Below are positions 37,418 through 50,479 of a DNA stretch of 64,000 bases, one piece after another. The stretch is from Blumeriella jaapii (Eukaryota; Ascomycota; Leotiomycetes; Helotiales; Drepanopezizaceae): NCBI GenBank assembly GCA_009599575.1, contig VWND01000073.1, positions 62,001-126,000 of the forward strand. The letters are read 5' to 3'. Position 1 is the first letter of the stretch; each line of letters opens with the position of its first letter. Made by a program: the position numbers and the translations under genes. The notes under the pieces are model-generated. The model did not search any database. It was given only the letters and a program-made list of their open reading frames with translations, and had not been told where the DNA came from.

Positions 37418-38206
37418 ATGCGTACGTTGCCGCCGTGCGAACGCCGGATTCATTGAAGCACTTGCTGACTTGCTGCGCGCAGCTCCCAAGCTCGACCCCA
37501 ACGAGATCAAGGTGATGTGAGTTGACGCGATCCTTTTCCCTCCCTACGCCGCGAATCGAAAGCCACTGCAGCCGCGCGATGCGCTCCATTCGAACAGGCC
37601 TTGGAATTCGAGAACCTGTGCTGATCCAAAGTGTAGCCACCTCCGAGCCACGGGTGGTGAAGTCGGTGCCTCTTCCGCGCTCGCCCCCAAGATCGGTCCC
37701 CTCGGTCTGTCGCCCAAGAAGGTCGGCGAAGATATTGCAAAGGCTACGGGCGACTGGGTATGGATACTCGGACCGGCGCGTTGGCAAGGCTAGTCTAACG
37801 AGATGGGTGTACAGAAAGGACTCCGTGTCACCGTCAAACTCACCATCCAAAATCGTCAGGCCGCCGTCTCTGTCGTCCCTTCTGCCTCATCCCTCGTCAT
37901 CAAGGCGCTGAAGGAGGCCCCCCGCGACCGCAAGAAGGAGAAGCACATCAAGCACAGCAAATCCGTCTCCCTCGATGAGATCATTGAGATTGCCCGGACG
38001 ATGAGATTCAAGTCCTTGTCGAAGGAGCTGAAGGGCGGCGTGAAGGAGATTTTGGGCACTGCTTTCAGTGTTGGCTGCCAGGTTGACGGAAGAAGTCCCA
38101 AGGACGTCAGTGATGATATCGAGAGTGGGGAGATTGAGAGTAAGGGCTACAAATCCTGACGCTTGAATAAGCATTGACTGACTTGACCACAGTTCCGGCG
38201 GAGTGA
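37418..38206 (+). CDS. RPL12: Ribosomal protein uL11 (L12), large subunit
   Basis: Component of the ribosomal stalk base that contacts the GTPase-associated rRNA; cytosolic ribosome. Five exons give 165 residues, exactly the family length. Exon 1 is only ATG plus one base. Introns are 37,422-37,482, 37,517-37,636, 37,758-37,814 and 38,140-38,192; the last splits the codon for Ile in the terminal IPAE. The protein reads [20 protein letters not shown], then [20 protein letters not shown], then [16 protein letters not shown] and [18 protein letters not shown], and ends SGEIEIPAE; nearly every position matches fungal L12. A minute first exon is common in ribosomal protein genes. No other gene fits. 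Confidence 0.97.
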
Positions 38207-39419
38207 GTGGCGACCAAGGGTCAGCTTTCTTTGCATTCGTTCTAGGCTCCTCACTTGACAAATAGGTAGTACAAGCAATGGTATGAATGCACAATGAATG
38301 AACAACGAACAACCCGCTGCGCCAGAGTGACCTGTTTGTGTTTGTCTCTTTTCAACACTTGCCCAACACTCTGGCCCTTGCCTCCTTTCCCTCTGAGGAT
38401 CGGGTCAGTCTTTGTTTGGTCTTGGCCTATTTTGGGAGCAAGAAGATTGGTAGGTTGGATGTACTGCAGTGTAGCTGCGGTGAGAGATGTGGTATGGTCC
38501 AGTAGGTATGATGTTCGATGGTGTGGTGGTCTGCCATGTATCATTGTATAGTGCAGGGCCTGGCAACGTAGCCACCTGCGTAGAAGGCCTTGCCTCGCAT
38601 CGGGCCCGTATAGACACAGCGCGAAACGCACGGCTTTAGTCTCTGGACCTTTCTTCTGTACAGTATTGTCTCATGCCATTAGTTTACAATCTCTTTCAAT
38701 TTCTCTAATTCTCTTTGATGTTCTTTATTTTTTTTTTCGATTTACAATTTTCTTCCGCGCTGGTGCGGGCCTGCTGGCCGGCTGATGATGGTCTTCTGTA
38801 GTGTAATCCACATTCGCTCGTTGCGGCGCGCGGTCTCCGCTGGGCTGGACCGGGCTGACTAAGCTGGCTGGCGGGCCTGAACATCCTGGTATTTTCACTT
38901 TCTCATCGACATATCGACTTCGACTTCGACTTCGATTTGACTTCCACTTCCACTTCCACTTCTATACCCACCACCACCACCACCACCACCACCTTCACCA
39001 CCACCACCTTCATGCCGCTCGCTCGCGCGCTCACCATACCATGCTCCCCTCTCGAATCTGAACCACTCTCGCCATCGACGTAAGAAGCTGCACCACCCGC
39101 CCTTACCACAAAGCTTACGTCGTCCTCATCGCCGTCGTTGTCGTCCTCGACCTGCGATTCTTTGCCACGAACAACACCACCCGTGCAGCACACGCGGACC
39201 TTTTCCCTTCGGGCAGGCGACAGGTGGTACCTGAGAGCGCCCAACTTGGACTGTGGCACCTGGTCTACGAGCTCGAGATGATCAACAGAGGAAACGTTCT
39301 CTCCCTTCGTGCAGGCATTGGCACTCCTTGCATTTGAACCTTGGACAGAGATCTTTGTAGATGTCACCTTTCAGTATCATATATACCCTTCTCGCCCCCC
39401 GCGACAACGTTACAACGGA
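38207..39419 (+). promoter_or_regulatory. RPL12 3' region and leader of the OGT-like gene
   Basis: No gene is supported. An octamer GTACAGTA lies at 38,658. A hexanucleotide repeat (CTTCGA, then CTTCCA) runs from about 38,920 to 38,962, followed by ACC/CACCAC repeats to about 39,012. These polypyrimidine-rich stretches precede the long leader of the next gene. The minus strand is open here only because of the repeats. Confidence 0.5.
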
Positions 39420-39423
39420 ATGA
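39361..39423 (+). promoter_or_regulatory. Upstream reading frame ending on the main start codon
   Basis: An ATG at 39,361 opens 20 codons (MSPFSIIYTLLAP...) and stops with TGA at 39,421-39,423. The main ATG is 39,420-39,422, so stop and start overlap as ATGA. Such an arrangement could tie translation of the main protein to reinitiation. That it lies within the transcript is an inference. Confidence 0.5.
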
Positions 39424-42400
39424 ACATGATTCCCCAGATTGCCCACCACCCCCGACCTCTATCGCAACAACATGGGGGCTCAGGATATCAGACCCCTCCC
39501 TTCGATTCTCTCTCACGTCCCCGGCGACCCGAACGGCCAGTGCCTCTCCCTTGTGGAAGCCCGAGGAATCTTGCCTCTTCGCTGCGCTCTCTCGATCGCG
39601 CATGCGCGGCTGGGAACAGTGCTCCTCGCCGTCCAAATCTCGTGCGCGGGGACCTGAGTAGCCATAGACTTTCTGGGCACTACAACGACCCCTCAGAGCA
39701 CATGCTGCGGAGGAAAACACCAAATGGAACGCTGGCCGCCGGCTATGATGGGACGCCTGTACAATGGTCCAGTAAAGCTCCTGCTTTGAAGCATGTCGCG
39801 CTGGATCCAGCAGGCCAAAACGAAACACATGCCACCTCAGTCATGCATGATCCGAGGGCGATACGGAGGTCTGCTACTCTTCGTCAAAGCTACGGTTACC
39901 AGCAAGCATCCAAGACCCCAAGATTCGCGCCCACCGGTCGGGACACCCGGACCAGAGAAGATAGAAGCTCATGGCATCAATTTCCCTCTAACTTTCCCCA
40001 GGTGGTCTGTGACCAGATCATCACACAACATGCTTCTACGTTTTACCCCAACCAGAGCATGTGGGTCCCTACTGTTCTGCAGCCAGCATACCAACCATCG
40101 CCAGGACCCACTGCCTCCAACGACGGAGGTCTTTACGGCCCGTACTGGCCGGACGGAAGATTTGTACCATACAGACCGGCTGCCATGAGAGACGAACGAG
40201 GCCATCCTCAGCAGGGCATGCCAATGAATCGACCTTACAGTCAGCAAACCCTGCCCTCAACGGAACGGTTGCCGCCTTTCCGGTCCGTTTCTATCGATCA
40301 AGAGACAACTTTGCTTCCGCATCTCGGTCATCCGCTGGTCAATGTTCTTGGTAAAGATGTCTACAGACCACAAACTCTTTGTGTATCATCACTTCCACAT
40401 GGAAGCGGCGCTTCTTTTCTTAATGTTTCAGAAGAGTCAGGAAGACCAACATCTCACGCGCACAGCAAGATCGGGAATCTTCACTTCAAGGAAAAAGCCC
40501 TATCTTGGGCTCATAGTATATATGTTGATCTTCTCACTTTTCTTCACCGGACAAGAAAGGTCACCAAGCAAACAAGACAGACTATTGGGTCTCGGCCCTT
40601 CTCTAAGAACAGTATATACCCGAAACCACCCCGCCAACCAGCTCCTTTCTCGGGCCTTGGTCACTGGGAAATTTCGGATGGCACAGAAACTAGTAATCTA
40701 ATTCCTCAAAGTCGTGACGGACAGGCCTCGATCCGCTCTCGATCGTCTCCCAACCTCAACTTCGGTAGATGGCAAGGTATTGGAAATCGAAACGATAACC
40801 GTTTTACCGGGCCCCCGAACCAAGATATGCCGCACTACATATCTCCTTTACAGGCGTCTCCACAAGTTGTCGCCTCACCACTAAATCAGGCAAGAGATGC
40901 TCTAGAAATGCTAACCACGCTATGCGATCAGAGTGGCTGGATCTGGATTGATGGCATGCTTCTGGGAGGATGTCTTGCATATGGATTGGAAGAGTATCAA
41001 AAGGCGCTCGAGTGTTACTCGAAGATCATTGCTCTAGATCCACAGTGAGTTTGACTAATTTTTTCTGTTTTTTATATGCTCACAAATTATCAGGCACGTC
41101 GAGGCCATTTCGAATCTCGCAGCAACACTCCTATGTCTTGATAGACGTGAAGAGGCAGAGCAGTATTGGTTGCAGTCAATAAAACTCAGACCGAGCTATT
41201 TTGAAGCCGTCGAACATCTCATAGGAATGCTTTGTAGTGATCATCGAGGGAACGAGGCCGTCGGAATTATTGAGTTCGTGGAGCGTTCACTGCGTTTGCC
41301 AAAACCCGAAGAGACCTCGGGTTATCATAGTGAGACATCGAGCAACGCCGAACGAGATTCATGTGAATCATCGGGTACATCAGCGGATAATATCGCCTTG
41401 GACTATGACATTGACGGAGACCGACTTTTCCCGTCCACGAATACAAAGGAAATCGGTGACTATTCAGCGCAACCTGGCCACGGATCAAGTGGCTTTTCGG
41501 TTCCTGACTCGGAAAACGGTAGAATTCTTGCATTGGTCCACGCCAAAGGTAACATGCTGTATGGCCTGGGCGATATCGATGGTGCTTCAAAAGCCTTCGA
41601 GGACGCGGTCCTTATCAGCACTGGAAGGGGCTTTCACGGGATCCAGGACCTGATCGGAAAAATCGTTAACGTTTTGTCACTGGATGGGATGTGTTCTTTA
41701 CGTACCGACCCCAAGTCACCCTCTCAAGCAGCCGGTCACCTTCCGTTGCTGCTACCCCCTGACAAGGCATTGCAAACAGCGCAACTTGTGTTTACGAAAA
41801 ACGGTGGTCTCCCAGGACTTCGACACGTCCCCGATGGCCTGGCTCGAAGAGCCGCAGTCTCGACCACTAGCAATTCGCTCCTGTCTCTGGCCAAGATCTT
41901 TCAGGACGCAATGTCAAACAGCAGTTCACGTCAAAGGATTTCGAGAATGCCGACGGGAATAGGGGACATCCTGGCACTCTACTACCTGTCGCTATCCCTC
42001 CAACCCAGTCCTTCCACGGCGAACAATGTAGGTATTCTCCTCGCTAGTGTTCAGCAACCACCAGCATTTCGCCCTCTACACTCTAGAGAGACGTCTTCCC
42101 AGCCTACTATACCTGGAGTTATTCCCGGTAGCGGAGTTGCTTTAGCCCTGGCTTACTACAACTATGGACTCAATTTAGACTCCCGCCACGCGCATATATA
42201 CACAAACCTAGGAAGTCTGCTCAAGGATATCGGACAGCTTACAGCTGCGATCACCATGTACGAAAAAGCCGTTGCTTGCGATAGCTCCTTTGATATAGCT
42301 CTGGCGAACCTGGCGAATGCTGTCAAAGACCAGGGCAGAACGAGTGACGCTATCGAATACTACAGACGTGCGGTAGCCTCGAGTCCGGAATTTGCAGAAG

Positions 42401-44445
42401 CGGTATGCGGGCTAGCTAACGCCCTAAACTCCGTTTGCGACTGGGCTGGTCGGGGAGGCGTCATACTCGATGGTGGCAAACAAGACAGATGGCATGTGGA
42501 CGAGCATGGGATGATCGTGGACGCTAAGACCAATGGCAAAGGCGGTGGCTGGATGAAGCGTGTTGTTGACATCGTCGCAAAACAATTAAAGGATGGTTCC
42601 GTCTGGGGACAAGGAACGCTTCAAGACCAAGCGCTGCACCATTTTCTTCGGCAACTAAACGCAGCAGACTCTGGTGGTCAGTGGCCGGCAGAGAAGCAAA
42701 CCAGCATGGAAGCTGCCATCAGATCCTGGATGGGGCAACGCTGGGAGGGTGTGCGACTGTTGCGCCTGGTAGAAAGAGCTAACAAGCGAGCTATGCATAG
42801 GTGGTATCAGGACAAGCACATGCAGAACAGGCAATTGCCTCCGTCGCATTATCTTAGAGCTCAGGTCCCCAGCAGTCTGACTGTACCTAATGCTCCGACG
42901 GTGTTACCTTTTCATACCTTTACCTGTCCATTATCTGCAAAAGACATTCGCATGATTTCTCAGAGAAATGCGCTCAGGATATCTTGTTCTACTCTCAAAA
43001 TGCCGTGGATGCAGGGATCCGTTTTCTCCCCACCGACACCGCCATCGCCCAATCTCAATATTGGATACGTGTCTTCGGACTTTAATAACCATCCTCTGGC
43101 ACATCTGTGAGTAGCTGATAACGAATCCGATGTACAAGTGCTGACTGGCTTCTAGGATGCAATCCGTTTTTGGCTTCCACAATCCCTCAAGAGCAAAGGC
43201 ATTCTGCTACGCCACGACTGCAAGCGATAATTCGGTTCATCGCCAGCAGATCGAACGCGAGGCACCGGTGTTTCGGGATGTCAGCACCTGGTCGGTTGAC
43301 CGATTAGTTCAGCAAATTGTCCGAGATGAGATACATATCCTTGTCAACCTGAACGGGTACACCCGAGGCGCAAGGAACGAGGTGTTTGCAGCTCGACCAG
43401 CCCCGATCCAGATGTCTTTCATGGGCTTCGCAGGTACGCTTGGAGCCGAGTGGTGTGACTACATCTTGGCTGATGAAACCGCAATACCTCCGGATACTCT
43501 GCGGCCTCGGAGAAGAAACATAGATTTGGAAGACGAACTTCTGGATCAGCAATTGCAAGAGGATGGGGATTGGGTATACTCGGAAAATATCATCTTCTGC
43601 AAAGACACGTTCTTCTGTTGTGACCATGCTCAGTCTGAGCCTCGAGACACACAGCTCTCATGGGAGGAAGAGCAATCACGAAGATGGAAAATGCGTAAGG
43701 AGCTGTTCCCCAGTCTTTCTGATGATGCCATTATATTGGGAAATTTCAACCAGCTCTACAAGGTTTGTTCTTCCTGACTCCGGGCCAGGTGCACTCTGAC
43801 AGATAATAGATTGAGCCTACGACATTTCGTACATGGCTGCGAATTTTGGACAAGGTCCCTAAAGCCATATTATGGCTCCTTCGCTTTCCTGATCTAGGTG
43901 AAAGTAACTTGAAAAAAACAGCTCTGAAGTGGGCTGGAGAAAACGTTGCGTCGCGTATCTGGTTCACAGATGTAGCTCCCAAGCATCAGCATATTTCTAG
44001 GGCACGGGTGTGCGATCTCTTCCTGGACACGCCAGAGTGTAATGCCCACACAACAGCTGCCGATGTTCTTTGGTCGAGCACTCCTCTGTTGACACTTCCC
44101 AGATACAAATACAAGATGTGCTCTCGCATGGCAGCTTCGATCCTTAAAGGAGCTTTGCCTAGAGGCGAGGAGGGCCGCAGAGCCGCAGGAGAGCTCATTG
44201 CAGAGGATGACACGCAGTATGAAGAGTATGCTATTAAACTTGCGAGTGGTTTCTCGTACAACGCGTCTCCCTCGGGACAGGGGCAGGGAGTAGGAAGACT
44301 GGGAGAACTCCGAAAACTGCTGTACGACAACCGGTGGACATGCGCTCTCTTTGATACGAAACGATGGGTCTCGGACCTTGAATCTGCTTACGACGAAGCC
44401 TGGAGACGATGGGTAGCAAATGAAGGAGGAGATATATATCTATAG
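39420..44445 (+). CDS. O-GlcNAc transferase-like TPR protein (GT41 / SPINDLY family)
   Basis: Predicted nucleocytoplasmic glycosyltransferase adding a sugar (O-GlcNAc or O-fucose) to Ser/Thr of proteins. Four exons, 1626 residues; introns 41,045-41,093, 43,107-43,155 and 43,763-43,809 keep frame. Residues 1 to about 480 are disordered, rich in Pro, Arg and Ser. TPRs lie at about 490-620 (YQKALECYSKIIALDPQ), near 694 and at about 890-1000 (AAITMYEKAVACDSSFDIAL, then AIEYYRRAVASSPEFAEAV). The catalytic half starts near 1193: GYVSSDFNNHPLAHLMQS (the NHP His of OGT), IHILVNLNGYTRGARNEVF, RPAPIQMSF, FNQLYK (UDP-binding Lys), DTPECNAHTTAADVLW (HTT loop). The more 5' GTG at 39,309 is in frame but is not a start. 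Donor sugar cannot be told from sequence. Confidence 0.93.
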
Positions 44446-45847
44446 TTCTCCGATTGGGCAAGGACTTTTTGGCATAGACTTTCATACGGAGGTGGTCGTG
44501 TCTCGAGTTTGCATTTAGCGTTGCAGCGGTAGTACTGTAGACTGGTATCGTGGAAGCGATCTTGATTGACGGATTTGGAGTACGGGTGCGAATCTGGGCC
44601 AGTGGCTCTTTGTTGGCGCTCTATGATATATACCCAGGAATTTTTCAGCCATAGTACAGTCGTTTTCCTGCACTTGAGCTGTAGTCTCGACAGACCTTAA
44701 ACCGCGCATGTCATGTAAGAACAAAGTCTTATGATCCACCCCTTGGTAGGTAGGTCTCTTACCGGAACGAGATTCGCTTAAAGTTGGGGCCGGCTCCACT
44801 CCACTTTTTCTGGTCGGTTACGCCCGACAACATGTTTACTTTTTCAATCTGTTTTGGTAACACCAAGTTTCCGTGTCTCCTAGGCCATGGGTCCCACTCG
44901 ACTGTACAACGCATCATTGTGGGCGCTTCTACTCGGATGAGCGTTCCCACGTACATGCATCCATGCCGAAGGAATCCTGGGATCCAGTTTAGCCGGGAAA
45001 GTGTCTGTCCTACAACTTGTTGGCCGATGTTTCGGACGCGCGTGGATCATGGTGCCTGTGTTCAGGCAAGGCACGTGATGCCATACACAAGTTGTGTTTG
45101 TTCGACCTGGTCCTGATCTGCTGTCGATGAGGATCTGATGGTGATGGTTTGGACTGCTCCTGCGCGGTCCATCTCGGTCCAAGACGCTCGGTCATGAATG
45201 AGCAGGAGGGGGTGTTGTTGGTCTTCGTTACGGTTAGCATCGACGTACTGTACTGCCGCAGGATCAGCCTGTCTGAAATGCTCCTCTAGGTGGCCGGGGA
45301 GATCTTGCAATCATCGTGGAGGCCCTTACGGGTGATGGGCGAGCTCCTTGTGGTCGCTCATCCTTAGCCAATCCGCAGATATCGTGTCGCAGGCAACGTG
45401 AGACGAGCCACTCTGAAAGATTTTGATCTGAGGGTTGATGCCATGCAGCCTGGTGCTGCCGCAGAAGGGCCCATTGGTAGATTCTGCTTCCTCGATCGAT
45501 AACGCGTGATCTCAAGTGAAATGGTTGCACCAAAAGTGGACCGACGTGATCGAGATTGCTAGAAAGAAGTTGAATGTTTGAGCTCATAAATTTTCCTTCC
45601 CAGGTGGGAAACAACTGCAAGTAGAAAATGGGTATCTAGATAACAAAATACATAGGTCATGATAAACACCCAGACTCCCGGTTGAACCAAGAAGGGGGAA
45701 CTACGTTGCTCGTGGTGATCATCCAAATGTCGACAGGCCAGCCATCCATGGCTGGATTCTATAAACGCCAGAGCAGAGACAACGAGACGACACCAAGACA
45801 TACGCCACCATTTTATACCGCTCACACTCCTTCCTGGGCCGCAAGCA
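44446..45847. other. Convergent intergenic region
   Basis: 3' regions of the OGT-like gene and of flbD. No coding region I can support. An octamer TACTGTAC lies at 45,246. Confidence 0.4.
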
Positions 45848-46822
45848 CTATTCTAACAACGAAGAGAGATTCATCCTCGTATCCTTCTCGACGGAATGCT
45901 CTGCAAGCTCATGCCGCCGAAGATTGGCCTGCAATGGAGGAAGCTGTACCGGTGTGGGTGGCGCGGTGGGGAGCTGAGGGCGGAACTCTTGATGACATGT
46001 TCCGGGGGAGCGAGGAGCCAAGTGACAGAGTGGCTCGTGTCGCTGATAGATGGCAGAGGGCGAGGCATTCAGCTGCCTGGCTTTCGTATCGTCTTCGAAG
46101 CGAAGCATAGACGTGTGTGTCTGGCTGTCGCCTTTGGAATGAAACGTCGGGGGTGCCCGGAAGGGAATCATCGGCAAACTGGGCTTCCTGACATCGCGAG
46201 CCCAAGAGCCCAGAGGCGGTAATTCCATGCGCGGCGAGTCTGCTACGCGCGGAGATACTGAGAGAGCCGAGCTGGCATCGGAGACGAGGGAAGGTGCGCC
46301 GTCAAGCGACTCTGCCCTCGACGCCTCGGAGACGGCTGGAGAAGACAGCGGTCCATCCGCGCCTCGCCGTGACGAAAGCGTTCTCGATGTGATGGAGAGC
46401 GGATGGTCCAACGTTGGCTTCGCCGAGGAGAGAGGTTGCGATCTGTCGTCGTGGGCATCTGGATGTGGTGTAGAAGTGCGTCGTCGGATGTCCAAACGCC
46501 TCCGACGGTTCATGCTGCCATTCCACCAGTTCTTCACTGCGTTGTCACTTCGCCCGTGCAGCCGCCGAGCGATTTCCGCCCAGCGTTTGCCCATCTCAGC
46601 CACCATACGCTCGATCTGCAGCCCTTCCTCTGGGCTGATGGGCTCGTGGTTGAGAGACGGCTTCAAGTTCTGGTGGTACCGCTCACGGCATTGCTTTGGC
46701 GAGCGGGAGCCGATGAGCTGCGCGATCCGTACCCAATTCAATGCTCCTTGAGTGTGAACGAGCTGGCATAGGTATGCGTCTTCTCCTTGAGACCAAGGGC
46801 CACGTCGATGCGAGGAAGACAT
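45848..46822 (-). CDS. flbD: FlbD-type Myb transcription factor
   Basis: Two-repeat Myb DNA-binding protein; in Aspergillus, FlbD acts upstream of brlA in starting asexual sporulation. Single exon, 324 residues (A. nidulans FlbD is about 314). R2 starts HRRGPWSQGEDAYLCQLVHT and ends SPKQCRERYHQNLKPSL. R3 is ISPEEGLQIERMVAEMGKRW, then AEIARRLHGRSDNAVKNWWN and GSMNRRRR. The order and spacing of Trp residues and the CRERYHQNLKPSLNHEPIS linker fit FlbD rather than other Mybs. The rest is Ser/Pro-rich and disordered, ending in a short conserved-looking RMNLSSLLE. Start at 46,822 gives the expected few residues before HRRGPW. The gene lies alone, with a very large upstream region. Confidence 0.9.
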   Translation of the reverse strand: MSSSHRRGPWSQGEDAYLCQLVHTQGALNWVRIAQLIGSRSPKQCRERYHQNLKPSLNHEPISPEEGLQIERMVAEMGKRWAEIARRLHGRSDNAVKNWWNGSMNRRRRLDIRRRTSTPHPDAHDDRSQPLSSAKPTLDHPLSITSRTLSSRRGADGPLSSPAVSEASRAESLDGAPSLVSDASSALSVSPRVADSPRMELPPLGSWARDVRKPSLPMIPFRAPPTFHSKGDSQTHTSMLRFEDDTKARQLNASPSAIYQRHEPLCHLAPRSPGTCHQEFRPQLPTAPPTPVQLPPLQANLRRHELAEHSVEKDTRMNLSSLLE

Positions 46823-49800
46823 TGCTCGGCTTGGATGGTGAATGTGACGTGAATGGATGAGAGGAGTTTCGCTGACGCTCCGAGGGCGCCTTTGGGCTTG
46901 TCGTCCGGTGTGTGAAGGTATGTGAAGAACCAGCAGCCGTTGACCGACAAGTAATGAAGTGTACTCGCTCCCTCGAATCCCAGACCAGTGAGCGAGTATT
47001 GCGGTGAAATTGTCCGAAGAGACTCGAGCACTCTGCGCCGACTTCGAGTCCGTCTGTCAAGCGAAGAGCCTGGACAGGAAGGATATGATGGGTGGAGGGT
47101 GACCGGATTTCAGGCGAGCAGCAGTCGTCGCCGTGGTGGTGTGATGGTGCTTGTGCTTGTGCTTACTGCTAGTCCAGCCGTGCTTAGGCGCCAGGGCGTA
47201 TGAGAACGGTGAGAGACGTCGATTCCGGGGAAGGTGAGGGTGTGTGTTAGTGGTAAGCAATAAGTGGTAGTAGATAGGTGGTAACTTGACGGTCAGCCGC
47301 GGTCAAGTAGTTGGCGGGTAGAGAGCGCAGTTGGATCGCTGGTGCAGATTGGCGTTCGAGAAGAATGGAGATATATGGCGGCGGCGGCAGATGCGGGGAA
47401 TAAGATGTCTCTCGCTCGACGACAGCAGTCGTAGGCGAGCTAGAGTTGAAGGTGTGCTATACTAGGTAGGTACTGTACCCATTCTAAGGTACATATACTA
47501 CCACCTTTTGTTATTCGCTAGGCGAGCGGGCCGTTGCTGATCTTAGACCTGCCGACAGGGGCGCGTAACAAGTGGCCAGTAGCAAAAGAACGAGATAACC
47601 GACAGATAGCCCTCGAGTCGAGGCAAATTGCCAACCGGTTCTCATGGGTCGTTCCTGGACGAGCTCGGGCGGCGAGGAAAAGCTGGAGGAAAAGGAGATC
47701 CGAGCCTGATGAAGCAAGCTTGTCGGAATGGAGCGAGACTTGGTGGAGATGTTTAGATAGGTAAGAGGGCAGACAAGCAGGTGGTGGACAGGTAGAGGGT
47801 CAAAAGAGCGAGCAGGTCGCGGAGAAGGAATGGAATGGGGAGGGAAGGGAAGGGCGGGTTATGAAGGGAGAAGACGATCCGAAAGGCTCATAGGTCGTAG
47901 AACGGTCGGTCAGTTGGAACGAACCAGTTACAAACGCCTTAGTCGTAGTGAGGAGATAAAGTAAAGTAAAGCAGTGTCAGTGTTGAACAAGGGAACAAGC
48001 AGGCAGGCAAACCAGGCATGGACCAGGATCAGGTACAGCAGAAAGATAGATCACAGGGAGCAGAAGGTGCCCTGATTCCCGGGTCACGCCGTGCACAGTG
48101 CAGGGCAGACGGACAGACGGACAGACGGGGAATATCGATATTCCAAATTGACGATGAGGGAAAGTTATCAGGGCTTCGACGAAACTCAAGCAAGCAAGCA
48201 AGCAAGCAACTAGTGCTACACCTGCTCAGGTTCTCCCACTCCTGCTGCTATTACTACTGTTATCACTATTACTATAACTCTTAAAATGACTATAACCATT
48301 ATTACCACTGTTATCAAGTGCTGCTGCCCGCTAGCATCAACCCTGCAGACGCTTTCTTGTCTGTCTTTAGGATTTACCCTGAACTCGAGCTTCGTCCCAG
48401 ATGGGAAATCGGGAGAGCGTACTTGTTGACAGAGCAGGGAAACTTGGCAGGCCAATGCAGACCGAGACCGAGACAAGATGAGACGAGACGAGACGAGACA
48501 GAGAAGACTCGCCTGCCTTAGTGCGCCATGAAGAGTTAAAAAAAATAAAGGTGACATGCTAAACCAAGGTTGGTAAGTCTTCCTGATCTAGGAGGCCGTG
48601 CGAAGATAGGCCCTTAGCCGAGTCAATAAACGAGTAAATAAGTCAACGAACGAATCATTTACATGGTTGAGAAACCAAACAACGATTAGATGAGTGGGAG
48701 AATAAGTGAGTGAACGCATAAGGACGATTTCACAGACAGGTAGAGTAATCAACAGGGACAGGGCCCAAGCTGGGACCAGGCCAGGGACAGGGAGGTGAAC
48801 TGATGCCAGGCCAGCCAGCCAGCCAGCCAGCAGCAGCATTATTGAGCGAGCAAGCAGCAACTTCCACCGAGTAAGTAACACGGCATGCGACGGGTCGATG
48901 AATGTCTGCGGTGCTGCGTATTTCGGGAGCGACGCTCAAGTACCTAGCTCCTGGCGGGCGTTCATCAGATCAGCCGAAGTTGGTAGGGCTAGGCTGGATC
49001 TATCTACTTTTTTTCTCGAGACGTCTTTGGGTAGGTATTCAAAGCATGATCCTCTCGCATGTCTGCGTGAGGTTCTACCTCCTCCTGATTTTGACGACAC
49101 GGTAGGAGACACGACCGACCCGATCTCCTTTTCTTTAGAAACCAAAGATCTAGTCTGCGTATCCAGCGTCTACCCAAGTAGTACCGACCGAACCACTCAC
49201 CTGTCCACCTGCCTACCTACCTACCTACCTACCTAGTCTTGGTTCTCCCGGCGTCAGGGATGTAGTGATGTAGTTCGAGTTCGATTTCAACCCGTACGCA
49301 CGCTCGCTCGCACGTACGCCACACGCCACACGCATGCCATGCTACTCATCCATGGCCCAGCAGGAGTTGGACTCGACGACGACAAATCCATGAGCGCTCC
49401 CAGACGCTCCCACTGGTCTCCTTCGCGACCTCGCAGCGGCGCGGGAGGCGACATAGCGCTACCGCACATACCTACTGTGTAGCTACAGATTCTCGGATGC
49501 GCACAAACAACCGGGAGCACAGATGGCCCCGTTCCTACAGTCCTGTACAGACCGTTGGAGATCCATATGGGTCGGGGCTGAAACGTGGCGGGCTCATTCA
49601 TTCCTTGTCGGCGCTGGTCTTGCCGTGCCGCCTGCTGCTCGATGCGATGTAGATGCTCGATCTGCGAAGTGGAATCGATGAAGAACAGGCGGTTTGGCGT
49701 CGTCCGCTCGCTGCCACGACCGCCAACACCGACCCGTGGTGGTCAGATCAAGCTCCTCCCGATGCTGATGTCGTCTTTCCTGCCTGTCCATCGGTCGACA

Positions 49801-50439
49801 ACGGTCGGGGAGCAAGCTGGTACTACCAGACCGACCCGGGACACTGGACCGGAATTGCTTCAGGTTACGCAGTCGTCGTACACAGAGGACGAGATAGATA
49901 GCGTGCAGATCGTGACGGGAGGCCGAGGGACGAGTAAGCACCGGAACCTCGAGTCTCGGCGGGACACTTGACGGCTGGATTGGGCGAGTGGCACATGCAA
50001 CGAGACTCGACGATTGGTGGCCGACTGGCCGACTGGCAGCGCGCTGGGCGAGAAGAAGAGGAGATAAGAGAGAGAGGAGAAGTATGAAACTTCTTCGTCA
50101 CTGACTCTTCATCAGTGATTCTCGCTTAGATCCGGCAACATCAACACGAGAAGCGATTCCCTCGACGCGGCACTCATCCCAGATGGCCTTGCTCGCACAC
50201 GATGCTGATGGGGTAGGTAGGCTTGCTTCATCTCGCAGACAGGTAGGCCATCCCACGTCCGATCGGTGGCTGAAGCGAAAGTCGTTGGTGCTACCGTTTG
50301 CGTACTCCGTCGTCGCTGTCTTGTCCCGATAGATCTCGCGTCGAAAGTCCATTCCGCAGATTTGCATGAGATCTACACAGATCTGGCTATGCAGACGGTC
50401 TCAGCTTTTCTCCCCTGTCGACTCGTTCGGACGGCCTGT

Positions 50440-50479
50440 CGTCTCTCTCTCTCTCCCCCCCCCCCCCCCCCCCCCCCCC
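50440..50479. repeat. Microsatellite (CT)n followed by C25
   Basis: CT dinucleotides followed by an uninterrupted run of 25 C from 50,455 to 50,479. Run length in an assembly of such a tract is unreliable. Confidence 0.9.

Noticed and set aside
38903..39367. Minus-strand frame with Val/Glu and Lys/Ser runs
   Set aside because: It is the translation of the CTTCGA/CTTCCA and CACCAC repeats on the other strand; it overlaps the leader of the OGT-like gene.
39309..39419. N-terminal extension of the OGT-like protein from a GTG
   Set aside because: The frame is open upstream but there is no ATG; the first in-frame ATG is 39,420.
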